Source: Gremmenia infestans (lineage: Eukaryota; Ascomycota; Leotiomycetes; Helotiales; Hamatocanthoscyphaceae). Taken from it: DNA of 64,000 nucleotides. This document shows positions 48,372 through 60,561 of the stretch, piece by piece. The notes under the pieces are model-generated. The model saw only the letters and a program-made list of their open reading frames with translations. It ran no database searches and had not been told where the DNA came from. The stretch is taken from the NCBI GenBank assembly GCA_032629725.1, contig JAFEVB010000002.1, forward strand, positions 1,860,001 through 1,924,000, given 5' to 3'. Position 1 is the first letter of the stretch. Each line of letters begins with the position of its first letter. A program made the position numbers and the translations under genes.

Positions 48372-48855
48372 GTTGATGCGAATGAGGTCTTGCTGAGGTA
48401 AAGATGGCGTTTTATTAAGTATACCCTATACTAAGACCTTTATAGATTCTATTCTGTTGGTATGGCATTTTTTCTCTCCTGGACTGTGTTCACTTTCTCA
48501 AATTTCACCGCTTTGAATGTCATAAAAGCCGAGACGATCAAGAGACAGCCAACACACATATAATGAAAATTTAAACCATGAATGCCAACTAACTTTTATA
48601 ACGAGAGGCCATAAGTAACGAGATCCACAGTTATGCGAGACTCTGCGTGAATTGGGAAAGACAAGTTCAGTTTTTCAAAATATACTTGAGATGGCAAAAT
48701 GTTCACAAAAAGGCAAGTACGAAAAGTGCTCCTTTCTCCCCTTTGCAAAGACATCAAAAATATTCTTCTTAACTCAAACTCAACAACCACAACCACCACA
48801 ATTTAACTATCACCACAAACATATCTTAAAAGCCACCACCACCTACTTGCTCAAG
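48372..48855. other. Spacer downstream of ACR3
   Basis: 484 bp, AT-rich. No other gene seen. Confidence 0.4.
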
Positions 48856-49104
48856 ATGCCAGCATGGTTCTGCTGCCAAGAACACAAAAAACCGAGCAGC
48901 CGTGTAACATGCCATCATCCCTTTTCTTACGATGGATAGCTGATAGTAGCTCTACTGCAGAGTGCCTATAACACCTCAATCGACGTCACCAGCTGTAAAT
49001 TATAGGACGATTGCCAGCATGAGCTCTGCCCCGATTGCGTGGTTATGTCGGTCGAGATCGAGGAGGAAGGATCTGATAGGCTCGCCGCGCTGACTGCAGC
49101 CTAG
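48856..49104 (+). CDS. Candidate small zinc-binding peptide (48 aa)
   Basis: Hypothetical two-exon gene: 48856-48903 and 49006-49104. The first exon reads MPAWFCCQEHKKPSSR. A 102-bp intron with GTAACA donor and TATAG acceptor would join it in phase to DDCQHELCPDCVVMSVEI, ending at TAG. The result has a C-C-x(n)-C-x-H-x2-C-x2-C pattern, like many short cysteine-rich fungal proteins that start with a W-x-C-C knuckle. Support is only the cysteine pattern and phase agreement; without splicing, the first exon runs to a stop after 27 codons. The upstream sequence is AC-rich as in a fungal leader. It could be chance. Confidence 0.35.
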
Positions 49105-50353
49105 GAGGCGGGTGCGACATGTGCGGATCAACTGTTGGTTGAATGGTTCGGTCAGGATTCTGGGATGGCCCCGAGGAGGTGACGGAGACGTAGTCGAAGA
49201 CGTTGACGGTGGGGAGCAAGTTGAGGGCGCGGGAGATGATGGGGTTATTCAGGCATATTTGGAAAGAAGGGGTGGATGAGGGATGGAAGGGAGGGGAGAG
49301 TATCAGGAAAGAGTATGTGGGTAAATTCAGAGAGATGGTGATGGATACAGGAGACGGGGTTGGAAATGCGGGTTCGAAGGTGGATTAGAAGCAGAGGAAA
49401 GGGCATGCTTGATATGGAAAGAGTAACTTCAAGGAGAGGCGGAGAATGAGATGCTGAGCGAGAGGGTTGCGACGAGCACGAGGAAATATGCAATAGAAGT
49501 AGAATATCATTCTCTTCCTGCTAAGGGGTCTCCCATCAGTGAACTGCGGTACATGGCTGTTTCTAGTACTATGCCACCGGGGGGCCGGAATCTCTCCCTC
49601 AAAGTTGAGTAAGACCGTAAGACCTTCAGATTACTGGGTAGAAGAGCAGTAGTACTACATGTCTGGTGTACCAACAGATTAGACGGGACTCGGGAGGTCC
49701 CGTGAATGAATGGCATTGACTCTAGATCTCCCGCGGATGGTCCTGCTACCACTGAGAATCATCCTCTTCCGCTGTTATACTGGCTTATTGATATGAATTG
49801 CAGCTGTAACAGTTATTAATGGGATATCTTATCCAGATCAGATGCACCGGAGATGCCAATATCGATCTGGTCCGACCACAGTATTGATATCCCCCCCCTG
49901 TCAAGATAACGCCGACGTGGGGTTATTCCAGAACAAAAGAAACACACACAAGTAATCCCACCTACTGTACGCATCATAATTTTCTTTTGCGTGAAGAAGG
50001 GGACATGCAAAACACATACAAATGGATCTGTCGCGGTGGTGTGTACTCGATAGTTCCAGTGGTCCAATCAAAGGTATTAAGTGCTTTCCCTTCTGAGCTT
50101 GAAATCGTGGTCCTCATTACCAATTTGTCTAATTCGATCTCATGGCGATTTGAGAGCAAAATAGTAACGTCTCGGTAAAGTAAAGACTAAAGACTGCCCG
50201 CGGAAATGGACACGAGGAAGTATTTGAGCTTTATGAGCCTTGTAGCCTCTTATCTTTCAAGTGGGTCGTGAAGCTGGTATTTCCAGTTTTACAGTATTCC
50301 GTAAGCCACTAGCGCCTCGTCAAAGATAAGGAGAAGGGAAGGGGTAGCCACCC

Positions 50354-50379
50354 CACCTCACCTCACCTCACCTCACCTC
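50354..50379. repeat. CACCT tandem repeat
   Basis: Five to six copies of a CCTCA unit on the + strand. Confidence 0.85.
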
Positions 50380-51005
50380 GCATTATTATATCATATCATG
50401 AATCTGGGGAAGGACCTGTATCGTTCCAGTCATTGACGGATGAATGAATAGGCAGACTGTGATTGGCCAAATCCTATCTACATCGATAAGGCCGTCTCGA
50501 GTCGGTAGTAAATACTTTCTCCGTTGGTGGACGCCCTCCTTCTCACCACATTTTCTGTCTACCTGCACTACTGACTGCCCGTCCCTTCTTCCTGTTCGGC
50601 CTCAAGAATCTGTTGTTCTCTTCCGAGAGGTTTGGGAGACTTTTGGTTTCGATGGATGTAACGAGTACTGCTTTTACAATGTTATGAGTCCTTCTGAAGC
50701 TTGATTAAGTTTGGTTCACTGCCACCAGTGTAAAAAGCATCGCTATACGAGTACAATACAGGTGGTGGTACAATAACGCCCCTCATCTTCTACTTGTATA
50801 CCGAGTAGAGCAAAGCATTAATTCAGCCTCTGTCTCACATTCGGGATAAGGAAAAGCTATACTTGTATAGTTTTCAGCATCCATCTCCTGGACGCTAAAC
50901 ATTTGGGGAGATCCAGACCTCCTTGGATTCCCAGGCTGAAGGCGTTCAATGAGTTCAATATCTCAGAGACTTGGCTATTAATCTTACTTCAGCAAGACAG
51001 CTAGC

Positions 51006-51100
51006 TTATCGGAGTTTGGATCCAGAGTGCAGTGAGTGTCGTGCCTTCCCCATATCTCAACAAGGATTGGTGGCTCCACCCTCAAGGGTCTAGTCTATCG
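51006..51100. promoter_or_regulatory. HGATAR-type sites upstream of the nitrate transporter
   Basis: CGATAA on the minus strand (51006-51011) and CGATAG on the minus strand (51095-51100), 300-400 bp before the start codon. AreA/NIT2 GATA factors bind HGATAR and activate nitrate genes in other ascomycetes. Such short sites also arise by chance. Confidence 0.35.
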
Positions 51101-51406
51101 GGCGCTGAAGATCTCCGCATGGAAGAATACCATACCCGCGGATTTGTTGTTTGTGATCGCTAGCTTGGGTTCGTTTGTGAGTTTTCCGGAGATATCTGAT
51201 CTGTTTGCCCTTTGACATTGTTCATCTGGGACTTATAAGGACAAGCATTTACCACAACTTATATTTCATTCGGACAGTCAGACAATCAACCTATTTCCAA
51301 TATCCTCGAATTCATTTGGCTCTCGAAATACTTCTCACGCCTCCGATTGCGTTCGGATATCTTTTCGACGCCCTGCCAATCAATACGTCTAAAAGTATCT
51401 GCAAAA

Positions 51407-53081
51407 ATGGGCTTCAAAGTCGCAACCCTTTGGAAGGCGCCAGAGATTAATCCAGTAAATGGAAAGGCTCGTTCGATCCCGATTCTCAACCCTCTCAATA
51501 AGTATGCAAGGGTGTTCCACTTTTCTTGGTTCGGATTTATGATTGCCTTCCTGGCATGGTAAGTAGATTGTCCCTACATGGAGACCGAAAATATGTACTT
51601 ACATAACTTTCCCAGGTATGCGTTTCCACCGCTGCTAAGTGTTGCAATCAAGAAGGATCTCAAGTTGACCCAAAATGAGATCGCAAACTCGAATATCATT
51701 GCTCTTACTGCAACGTGAGTGCTTTTATCTGCATGCTCTCGGAGCTTCAAAAGCTGACTTGCTTGCAAACAGGCTTCTCGTTCGTTTAGTTGCAGGACCT
51801 ATGTGTGATCGTTTCGGCCCCAGGAACACCTTTGCAGTAACCTTGATCGTCGGTGCTATTCCCAGTGCTCTCGCCGGTACAATCTCTGGGCCAGGAGGTC
51901 TCTACGCAATACGTTTCTTCATCGGAATCCTTGGTGGATCTTTCGTGCCTTGCCAAGTATGGTCGACTGGATTTTTCGATAAGAATGTCGTGGGAACTAG
52001 CAATGCTCTGACAGCAGGCTGGGGTAACGCTGGTGGAGGAATAACATACTTCGTCATGCCCGCCATCTATGACTCGCTTAAGAAGGATCAACATCTCACT
52101 TCGCACGTTGCTTGGAGAGTTTCCTTTATCGTCCCGTTCATCATTATCACCTTTACTGCCATAGCGATGGTGCTCCTCTGTCCTGATACCCCTACAGGAA
52201 AGTGGTCGGAACGCCACCTCGCCGTCCAGCAAAACCTCCAGGCCCACGGCATCCGCGCCGAGAAAGTTGTCAACGTCCCCGGCACCATCACAGACCACAA
52301 GACGACCGCCACAAATACACTGGGTGGCTTAAGCGACGAAAAGCGTCTCGAAGAAGAAGCAGGCATGGCAAGTGCTAAGCACGGTTCATTTGACCACGAA
52401 GCCACCATGAGCGAACAAGATATGCTGAGTGCTGCACGGGGCGAAGTGGTTGTCAAGCCCTCCTTCCAAGAAGCCATGTCTGTGATCTTCACACCCCAAA
52501 CCTTAGTAATGGCCGCATGCTACTTCTGCTCTTTCGGCGCCGAACTATCCATCAACTCCATCCTAGGCGCCTACTACCTAAAGAACTTCCCCAAGCTCGG
52601 TCAAACCGGCACCGGTCGCTGGGCTGCCATGTTCGGCCTCCTAAACGTAGTGTGCCGTCCCTTTGGCGGAATAGTCTCGGATATCGCGTACAAGAAGACC
52701 GGCAACGTCTGGGCGAAGAAGATACTGGTGCACGCGTTTGCGCTTGTCACCGGAGCCTTCCTAATCGCTATCGGGCTCGTGAATTCGAATTCCCACTCGA
52801 CCATGTTCGGACTCGTCGCTGGCATGGCATTCTTCCTCGAGGCTGGAAACGGAGCAAACTTCTCCCTCGTGCCGCATGTCCACCCTTTCGCCAACGGCAT
52901 CATTTCCGGAGTCACGGGCGCCATGGGGAACTTCGGTGGCATCATCTTTGCTATCATCTTTAGATATCTTGGCAAGGATTACGGTAAGGCTTTCTGGATC
53001 ATTGGTGTCGTAACCATTGGTGTCAACCTCGCTATTTGCTGGATCAAACCGATTCCCAAGGGCCAGATTGGTGGTCGTTGA
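51407..53081 (+). CDS. NRT2: Nitrate/nitrite transporter (NNP family)
   Basis: Three exons: 51407-51558, 51616-51714 and 51773-53081, giving 519 residues. The twelve-span major facilitator layout has the two NNP nitrate signatures, [18 protein letters not shown] in the fifth span and [20 protein letters not shown] in the eleventh, plus [10 protein letters not shown] between spans 2 and 3. The large central cytosolic loop (about residues 230-310) is hydrophilic and variable, as in fungal CrnA/NrtA. The family imports nitrate with protons across the plasma membrane. Nitrate and nitrite reductase genes are not adjacent in this window, so the classical niaD-niiA-crnA cluster is not present here. 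Confidence 0.96.
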
Positions 53082-53705
53082 GAGGTGGTAATATTTTGCT
53101 TTGCTTTGTTGCTGCTATGTTTGTACGGGGGTGGGTGTAATTGGATGAGGCCTGTAATGCGTGCTCCAGGGAATAGTGCGCCTCGGTCCGGGGGCTGTAA
53201 ATAGCACATTTTGTCCATGCAGAGATACCAAGATTTCTTTCCTCCCTTAGTCGTGCCTGTCTAATATCCTAGAAAGGGACTAGGTACCTTGACTGAAAGA
53301 TTGCGCTATGTTCATGGAATATTCGTCATTCTCAAGCTTAGAAGAGGGTCATACAATTTCCTGGCATGGCAGCTTCCCCTCACCTAGAATCCCTCGAAAC
53401 TTGAACTTGATACGGTATCAAAGAGAACATGCCCAATAGGAACTCCAGAGGCACAGTCTGCCATCATCCCCTACCCCAGCTTGAGGGATAGAACCCAAGG
53501 CCCGAGAAATACAGACCGAATCGCTGCACGACAAGCCAGCTTTGCGATTTCGCATTCTATCCGTCCTGCGACCTTCGGAAACTACCTAGAAGCTGTAGCT
53601 ATAGGTTGAGCAGAAAGGAACGCCTAGAAACGTGTCTACATACATACACATTACCTTACCTTGTGCATCCTCAGCACACACCAAAAGTCCCACCTCGAGG
53701 CTCCT

Positions 53706-53728
53706 GACAGACAGACAGACAGACAGAC
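53706..53728. repeat. GACA microsatellite
   Basis: About five to six copies of GACA. Confidence 0.9.
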
Positions 53729-54374
53729 GCTCGGAGACTGCAACCAATGGATGGAGAAGAGAAGGAAATAGAGAGTTTGGTCAGGGATTCTTTCCTTCCT
53801 AAATGCAGCCACCGCTAAAGCCAAGGGTCTTCATATCATTACGACCAATTGGATATCTAGACTGCAGCGAACGAATTCTTGTTAAGGAGACTAGATTCGG
53901 GACCTGCTGTGTTTGGTACTTTGTAGGAGCCCGAACCCTATACTCGGTATCTCGCGACTTTGATATCCCGACATAGATTGAATGCTTACTGTACTTGTAT
54001 TCCCTACTGTACGTAGGTATCTTACTTCTTCAGTCTTTGGTAGATAGACTACTGTGTGTACGGTCATGACACTTCGTATGTCATGAAAATACGGCGTACT
54101 CGCTCGTTATCTCGTAAATGTTCCCCTCATACTGAAGGTGGTGGCACAGTTCGAAATGCGACTGCGATTGCGACTGCGAATGACTGCGATGGAAACGCGG
54201 AGACAGAACAGAGGAGGAGCCTTGCCAAGACTTTCAAGGGGCACTGCATTGTACCTGACTAGCCTAAACAGGCAGGACTGGGAACTGGGCCTGGGACTAG
54301 GTGAATGAACCTTATATTTAGCGCCTTGGCTGCTGATTCTAGGATCACCACTCCACTCCTGCGAAAAGGAGCCT

Positions 54375-54446
54375 GGAGAGGAGAGGAGAGGAGAGGAGAG
54401 GAGAGGAGAGGAGAGGAGAGGAGAGGAGAGGAGAGGAGAGGAGAGG
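54375..54446. repeat. GGAGA pentanucleotide tract (long)
   Basis: About 14 head-to-tail copies of GGAGA, nearly perfect, on the + strand. The Ser/Pro/Leu frames across it are artefacts. Confidence 0.95.
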
Positions 54447-55449
54447 AAAGGAAGAGGGAAAGGGAAATAATGTAATGGTTGCGTATAGCCCCACTTCAAG
54501 GCTGCATCTCTTCTGTACTGTATGTATGTACTGTATACCTTATGCGAATAATTATTTTTGCGCGATGGAGATGACCATGCCATGGCGCAAAGAGGAGGTT
54601 TAGATGTTTCATTGCCATGTGGCGTCTTTATGTCGCTGATGAGCGTCTGTTGAAGCAAATTGTACGTACTGTACTATGACGCTGGCCGGTCGGCTAGGTA
54701 CCGATATGCTGTGCGGAGTAACGGTATGATACTTTCTACCAAAGCCATACGAGGAGTCGGAAGGGATGGAAAGTTAATATTGGTAGAGGTGGAATTAGAG
54801 TTAAATTTTCCCAGTTACTTTGACTTTACACCTTGCCGCTGTTGATGCTGTTCTAAGATACCTAGGTATGGAATATTGACATCTCAAAAGACTGCATCTA
54901 GCAATATTGAGGCTTGAAATCACCGCCCCAGGCAGAATCGGACGAATGATGTCCTTTTCTTACATACCTACAGTACCTACCTACAGTATAGTACTTTGTA
55001 CCTTCATACCGTTTGTCAAAGGGGCTGTGCGAGCCGATCCTGGCGAGTCTCGGTTACAGTAGCTTGGCCTTGGCTTGGTGAGGTGAGATGCGATGTCGTC
55101 CCGTGGTGTGGATGTGCTCATTTCCCCCTTGACACTAAACGACATTTGCGAGCAATTTTCACACCCACCCGTGCCACCACCACCATCCTTCAATCGGCTT
55201 ACTGCCCCCTCATTGTGCCTTCAATCCAAAGCTAAATTACGGCACAAGGCTTAAAATATCCTTGTGCCTGGTTGAGGCGTTCGAAATGAGTCGCTTTAAA
55301 TATCCCCAGATGCCCCCATTCCTTCATCCTCCCCTCATCCGTCCATCAACTGCACTTTTACCTTTCTTCTAGTAATTCCTCATTGTTTGTATCTTAGATA
55401 CTGTCCATTCATTGAAATCTTTCTATTTCTCCCCAATCAATCCATCATC

Positions 55450-56253
55450 ATGCGTTTCACCCAGACCATTTTCGCGCTTGCCGCCTTCACCTCCGCTGTT
55501 CTCGCGACCGACCCTACTCCCGGCTTCGATGCCATTAGTTCGCCGAGTACAAAAGATCAAAACCTCGTCTCTGGGTCCGACTTCACCATTACCTGGGCCG
55601 CATCTAGCTATACCTCCGACAGCGATACTGTATCAATCGTTATCTTGGCTGGCAATGATCCCGCGACCCTTCAACCAGGAGAAACCATCACTTCCATCAA
55701 GAACAGCGTTGGCAGCTACACCTGGAAGGTTCCTTCTTCTACCGCTGTGACGTACGGCTTCAAGATCCAGTTGAACTCGGACCCAACTATCTTCCAATAC
55801 TCTCAACCATTCCACATCACTGGAGGCTCTGCGTCTTCCTCTTCCTCGGCTTCGGTATCCTCATCTGCGAGCGCCGTTTCCAGTGCCATTGCCGTTTCCA
55901 GTGCCGTTGCCAGCACCATTTCCAGCCCCAGCCCCTGCTCTAGCACAATAATTTCTATCATCACCGTCACAGCATCTGCCGGCCCCACAACCCCCATAAT
56001 CAAGCTCGCATCCGCGACCGCCGCATCCAACACAACCCTCGTAGCCCCAACTACGTCCGCTATCGCTAATTCCAGCACCACGCTGCTCAAGTCGACTATC
56101 GGCGCGACCAAGACCGGTGGATCGTCTGCGACTCCCGCCAGCTCCAGCTCCTCGGCCACCTCGCCTATCGTGATCGCCAACGCGGCTGCGAGCAACTTGG
56201 CCCAGGGTGGTATTGCGTTGATTGGAGGACTTGTGCTTGCTTTCGCATTGTAG
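55450..56253 (+). CDS. GPI-anchored Kre9/Knh1-like cell-wall protein
   Basis: Single exon, 267 residues; the start is the ATG of MRFTQTIFALAAFTSAVLAT, a standard signal peptide cut near residue 19-20. Residues 28-125 form the Ser-Thr-rich Kre9/Knh1 membrane-anchored domain: ISSPSTKDQNLVSGSDFTIT, a central VSIVILAGNDPATLQ, and YGFKIQLNSDPTIFQYSQPF. The rest is Ser/Thr/Ala-rich and probably O-glycosylated. The hydrophobic C-terminus (GGIALIGGLVLAFAL) after small residues is a GPI-attachment signal. Such proteins sit in the cell wall or extracellular matrix; direct beta-glucan roles are known only for yeast Kre9. The leader is pyrimidine-rich. Confidence 0.92.
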   Translation: MRFTQTIFALAAFTSAVLATDPTPGFDAISSPSTKDQNLVSGSDFTITWAASSYTSDSDTVSIVILAGNDPATLQPGETITSIKNSVGSYTWKVPSSTAVTYGFKIQLNSDPTIFQYSQPFHITGGSASSSSSASVSSSASAVSSAIAVSSAVASTISSPSPCSSTIISIITVTASAGPTTPIIKLASATAASNTTLVAPTTSAIANSSTTLLKSTIGATKTGGSSATPASSSSSATSPIVIANAAASNLAQGGIALIGGLVLAFAL

Positions 56254-57218
56254 ATAGATACTTGCCTCGCATTGCTAGGAGATAAGATGAGCTGGGGTGG
56301 TTAATGTTCTGGTTAATGTTCTCGCATGTAGTCATGTGGATATAGCATGCGGTTTTGGCGTTTGCATTCGCGGTTGCGTTTGCGACCTATGGCCTATTTT
56401 TGCATTGCATTGCATTCAGCTGAATAGAATACCTAAACGGGAGATGAGAATATTGTGTATTGAGATAATGGCGTTGAATGTATAAGGCAATGTCATAACT
56501 ATATAAACACTTATTCTGCGCCTGTTCTCCATTTCTCGGGCAGTCGCATATCGAGTACTGTATTATCATATCACAAGTGAACTTAATGACCATCTCTTCC
56601 CTCGTTCTCTCTCGTACCCTAGCATTTCTTTCATATGACCTAGGTACCTTACATACACCATCATCTTCTTTCTGCCTAGTCATAAAATCGACAAGACTCG
56701 TATCAACGATTTGGATTCGGCTTTTTTGCTATGAAGGCGCTTTATTAACATTTCTTCTTCTTCCACTTGTATCATTATCTATGCATCCTACATCTTAGAA
56801 CCCTCACCATTCACCATTTTAGTGCAGACTTTCACAAGTAGGGCTTTCTTTATCCTTATTAGTTTACGAAGTTCTTTTCTATAAATCACATACTAGTAAA
56901 GGATATAAAGAGAAATTGGGCTTTTTCACACGTTCAATTCATATAGAATCTCCTTGGTTATATTGCTAGTTCTTATTGCCCATCTTCTTTTAAGGACTAA
57001 CCTCTAAGATAGTAAGATTAGAGTTCTACTTCACGTGACATCCTCGCATGCTGATGGAAAGGGGCTTTGCTTAAGGTGTCTTGTTTTGCATGGATAATGT
57101 AAACTTTTAATTAGAATCATAAAGTCCCCGTAACGTTATACAAGGTCATGTCTATGCCTGCTTTTCAGGCGAACGTTCATATATACAAAGTACATATACA
57201 TATTTTCCACCTCGGCAC
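56254..57218. other. Convergent 3' spacer
   Basis: 965 bp between convergent genes, AT-rich; nothing recognised. Confidence 0.4.
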
Positions 57219-59530
57219 CTAAGCATAAACCCACTGCCCATTAAGCGAAAAGGCCGTATTCAGACAATTCGATATATCTTCATTATTGCTCCCCTTGACA
57301 ATCCCCCCACTAGCAGTGAACTGACCACAGACTGATGTAGCAGCCGATCCCGAAGGATCCAGCGCGCTTTGACACTAGAACATGGGGGAGTTAGTCATTT
57401 CCTATTCAAGAAGGTTTCGGGAGTAGAAGGAGCTTATGTTTCCAGTTTAGGAAGTATATAAGGAGTAGTTGGAGTACATGAGACGAAACATGATAGAAGG
57501 GGGCAGGGTAAAATCAAAGAGCCAGTTTTGCTTACGATGGCAGGCAGGTTGGCGTTGACGCCACAGCCTGAAATCTTCTGAGAGCACGAGTTCTGCGTGT
57601 CTGCTGACCAGCCGCAGCAGATGATCTCGGACGCAGTAACGGCCGTGGCGCAATTTGTCACTTTGGGCACAGGGGGCTGTGTTGCTGTAACGGCGGCGCA
57701 AGCACAGCCGTTGTTGTCACCTTGGGTGCAAATGTTGTTGTTGCCGCCGCCCTGGCAGGTATCACAGTTTGGCTTTGGGAAGGCGGGGCAGTAGTGAGAA
57801 AGGGCGCTTCCGTCAGGGAAGTCCTTGTGTTTCTTACCATTACCGTTCGTGGGTCGATATCCGATCTGGAAGAACTCGTTGTCGTCTGGGCCATTCACTG
57901 AGGGTTTCAAGTCAGCATTTTCCATTTCTGTTTCAGGAGTAGTTTGAAGAGAAAATCTTACCCCAGCCAGTCTGGTTTGGGTCGGAATTTGTGCAATTTT
58001 CAATTCCAGACGCAAATGAATCATAACAGTCTTGCCATTCAGTTCCTGTTGATTGGGTTCCTCTGTAGGCCCATCCTTCAACGCCGTTGGGTAGTGAAAT
58101 TGCAATTTCACAGCCGTTACCATCCGGCGTAGCAATCACGCTTCCAGATGGAATATCAGTCGGATTTTGGCATTGGTTACTGCATAGAGCTGGGAGAGTC
58201 AGTTGGATTATATCAATGGGCTCGTTTGACTTACTTCCTCGCATGATGTACAGGAGATCTTTTGGACTTCGAATATTTGATGTAGTGTTGACGAGGTTTG
58301 CTAGAGCATTGGCACCGGTTGTTCCGCATGTTGGATTATCAGCAGGGTGTGAACCACTTCCCCCAGAGATGGCGGCATCCAATACTTGTTGCTGCGTTGT
58401 GAGCCACTGTACGTTGGGAAAAGCTGGATTTGGATCAAAGTCATAGAGCGTCTCGCACTGGCAATCTTTGTGAGGTCCCTTGGAAAGGAAATGTTAGCGG
58501 GTTTGAAGCTCTTTTTGGGGGGTGTACCTACTGCTGTGCAAATATTGTCCGAAGTGCCCTGGCAGTCACCATCGCAGTCCGGAAGATCTTCACCAGAGGT
58601 CTCACATTGCGATTCAGGATTGCAGGGACATTTTGCATTTGCTCCAGCTGTGCAGATCCGATCAACTCCAGAACATGAGGAACATTGGCTGTTGGTGCTT
58701 GGACAAGTCTTTTGGTCTCGGAAAGCACTCAGAGGTACCTTGACTGCTGTAGGAAATCCACCATCCGCATGGAGAGACGCGATGAGTTTAAACTGACTGA
58801 CTACTGCGCCGAGGAATGCTGCTCCTGCGACAGCTATTGGTCCCATCAAAATAGCTGAGCCAGATACGACGGCTAGACCTCCAGCTGCCGATTCAATAAG
58901 TCCGAGTGGGACAATTTCAGCAATTGAGAATGCAATCTCTGGACCAAGAAGATCAGAGAGGGCTCCGAACAGGGTCAATCCAGCTACTCCTCGTTCGTCT
59001 AGGTCACGCTTCGTTGAGGTCTGAGCCATGACCTCCTTGATCTGCTCAATCAATTCAGGAGCAATCACAAGACTGTACTCCACATCCGTGCTCCCTTGTG
59101 GAGTTCCAGTGAACAATCCGACCTTTGCGGTTCCAGTCGTGGTTATAGTTTGAGAACCAGAGGTTCCAGTAATTGTTGGCAAGGAAAGATAAGCCGACGT
59201 CTACTTTTAGTTAATTTTTGGGTCACAATATTTGCATTCGGGGCTTACGCTTCCGATGAACGTTGTCGTTGACCCATCTAAGCTATAAAACTTTGTGTCT
59301 TGCACCATAGGAACGACATTTGGAACCTTGATAGTTAATTTAGCAACGTACGGCATTTGGTAAATGGATGGAGGTCTTACTGAAAAGGGACTTTGTTGGC
59401 GCTTTTCATTCTGTACTGCTTGCTCGAGTACTGGGCCAGAAGTTGGTTGTGGTTGACTTGCAGGAGAAGCAGATACCAACAAGGCTGAAAAGAGCGTCGT
59501 CGCTGCATAGAAGACTGCGTGGCACTTCAT
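57219..59530 (-). CDS. Large secreted cysteine-rich protein, family unknown
   Basis: Six exons: 59530-59249, 59200-58532, 58478-58235, 58189-57962, 57897-57536 and 57374-57219, giving 646 residues with every junction in phase. The N-terminus (MKCHAVFYAATTLFSALLVS then ASPA) is a signal peptide. Residues 95-175 are Thr/Gly-rich and contain KRDLDERG, a possible dibasic processing site. A strongly hydrophobic Gly/Ala stretch lies around residues 175-220 (AAGGLAVVSGSAILMGPIAV). From about residue 250 onward comes a cysteine-rich part with repeated short modules: CSSCSG, CTAGANAKCPCNPESQC, CDGDCQGTSDNICTA, CDTCQGGGNNNICTQGD with GCACAA, and CCGWSADTQNSCSQKISGCG. No catalytic motif was found. It looks like an exported protein with a membrane-active or buried helix hairpin and disulfide modules. 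I do not recognise the family. The neighbour on the other side is a secreted protease. Confidence 0.85.
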
Positions 59531-60561
59531 GATGAAGGGAAGGAAGGTGTCTTGAGGGATATTTGCAAGGCGCGAGAGAATGATGGCGGGGAGTGATGAA
59601 TCGACTCGGGCGACAAGAGAAGAGAAGATATATAGATTAATAGATTTCGAAACTAGTACTGAGCCCCAGTGAAGGTAAGCAGAAGAGACTGAAAGCAGAC
59701 ATCTGCTCGAGTATCTGCAGGAAGCCTGATGAATAATAATAAGCGTTGCTATAATTATAATTTTAACCCTACTGAGACCTGCGGCCTTGGCCGAGTTCTC
59801 TAACCTTTCCTCTAGTGGAGTAGAAGCTGTGGGTGGCTGACCGGGAGGTCTAAGTCAGGGACTGAAAATAAGCATGATATTGGGGGCGGCGCAACTCTAC
59901 AGATATAAATCTCACCAACGTTTGGCTCCTGCCGCTGATACGAGGAAGCTAAGGCAGGGGTTATAGTAGTGTACCTGTGTACCTAGATTGGAGGGTGATG
60001 GCGCTCGGACTCTGTTCAGCAAAGTTGATTGATTTACCAGACTATACTGTTTGGTGAACGGCGTTGCAAGGGACAAAATATCTTCACTTAAACGCCCTTT
60101 GTAACCTCTCTACTATAGTCAACACGAATTAATGTGGGTATTTTAATTTCGGTGATGGAAATGTGTGCATTCAGCTCACATAATATGCTGACATTGAATA
60201 AGCTTAATGAGTTCAAGCTACCTGCATGTGCTTTTACGGTAGTACAATCGAGCAAAAGGAATTCTATTGGCTAGATATGTGGAGTTCATCGTGACAGTAA
60301 CTCAATTCGAACTTCAAGCTGACTTTTACATGCACGTATGTCTCACGATCCTCAAGACGCTTCTTTAATTAGAACATCCACTGCCGTAAGCTAAGATATA
60401 GGAACAAAACTACAAGTCTGACAGCGGTACAGTTGTTTTGGGAAAGAAGATCGATGTAAAGTACAGTATATATCTTCTAGCATTTCGGATTTTTTGTTTT
60501 AATTTTTGTCACCTCATCCATTCATTCACAACTCGTCACTCGATCGATTTTCTTAGCAATC
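59531..60561. promoter_or_regulatory. Divergent upstream region of two secreted-protein genes
   Basis: 1,031 bp between the outward-facing start codons of the cysteine-rich protein and the aspzincin-like protease. No third gene seen. Confidence 0.45.

Larger units (their letters stand above)
49105..51406. other. Intergenic region upstream of the nitrate transporter
   Basis: 2.3 kb without a supported gene. It contains CCTCA repeats (50354-50379) and, in the last 1 kb, GATA-factor-type sites (see separate entry). Confidence 0.4.
53082..55449. other. Intergenic region with simple repeats
   Basis: 2.4 kb without a gene. It holds GACA repeats (53706-53728), the long GGAGA tract (54375-54446) and several GTACTGTA/CTACAGTA copies around 54515-54990. 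Confidence 0.45.

Noticed and set aside
52517..52963. 148-codon frame inside the nitrate transporter
   Set aside because: It is the shadow of the transporter coding sequence in another phase.
46974..53081. Arsenic or nitrate assimilation gene cluster
   Set aside because: Only the two transporters are present, 3 kb apart, with no arsenate reductase or nitrate reductase beside them.
54107..54658. 183-codon minus-strand frame
   Set aside because: Runs through the GGAGA repeat (Ser/Pro/Leu periodicity) and has no gene-like flanks.
55803..56195. 130-codon antisense frame in the Kre9-like gene
   Set aside because: Mirror of the Ser/Ala-rich coding region.
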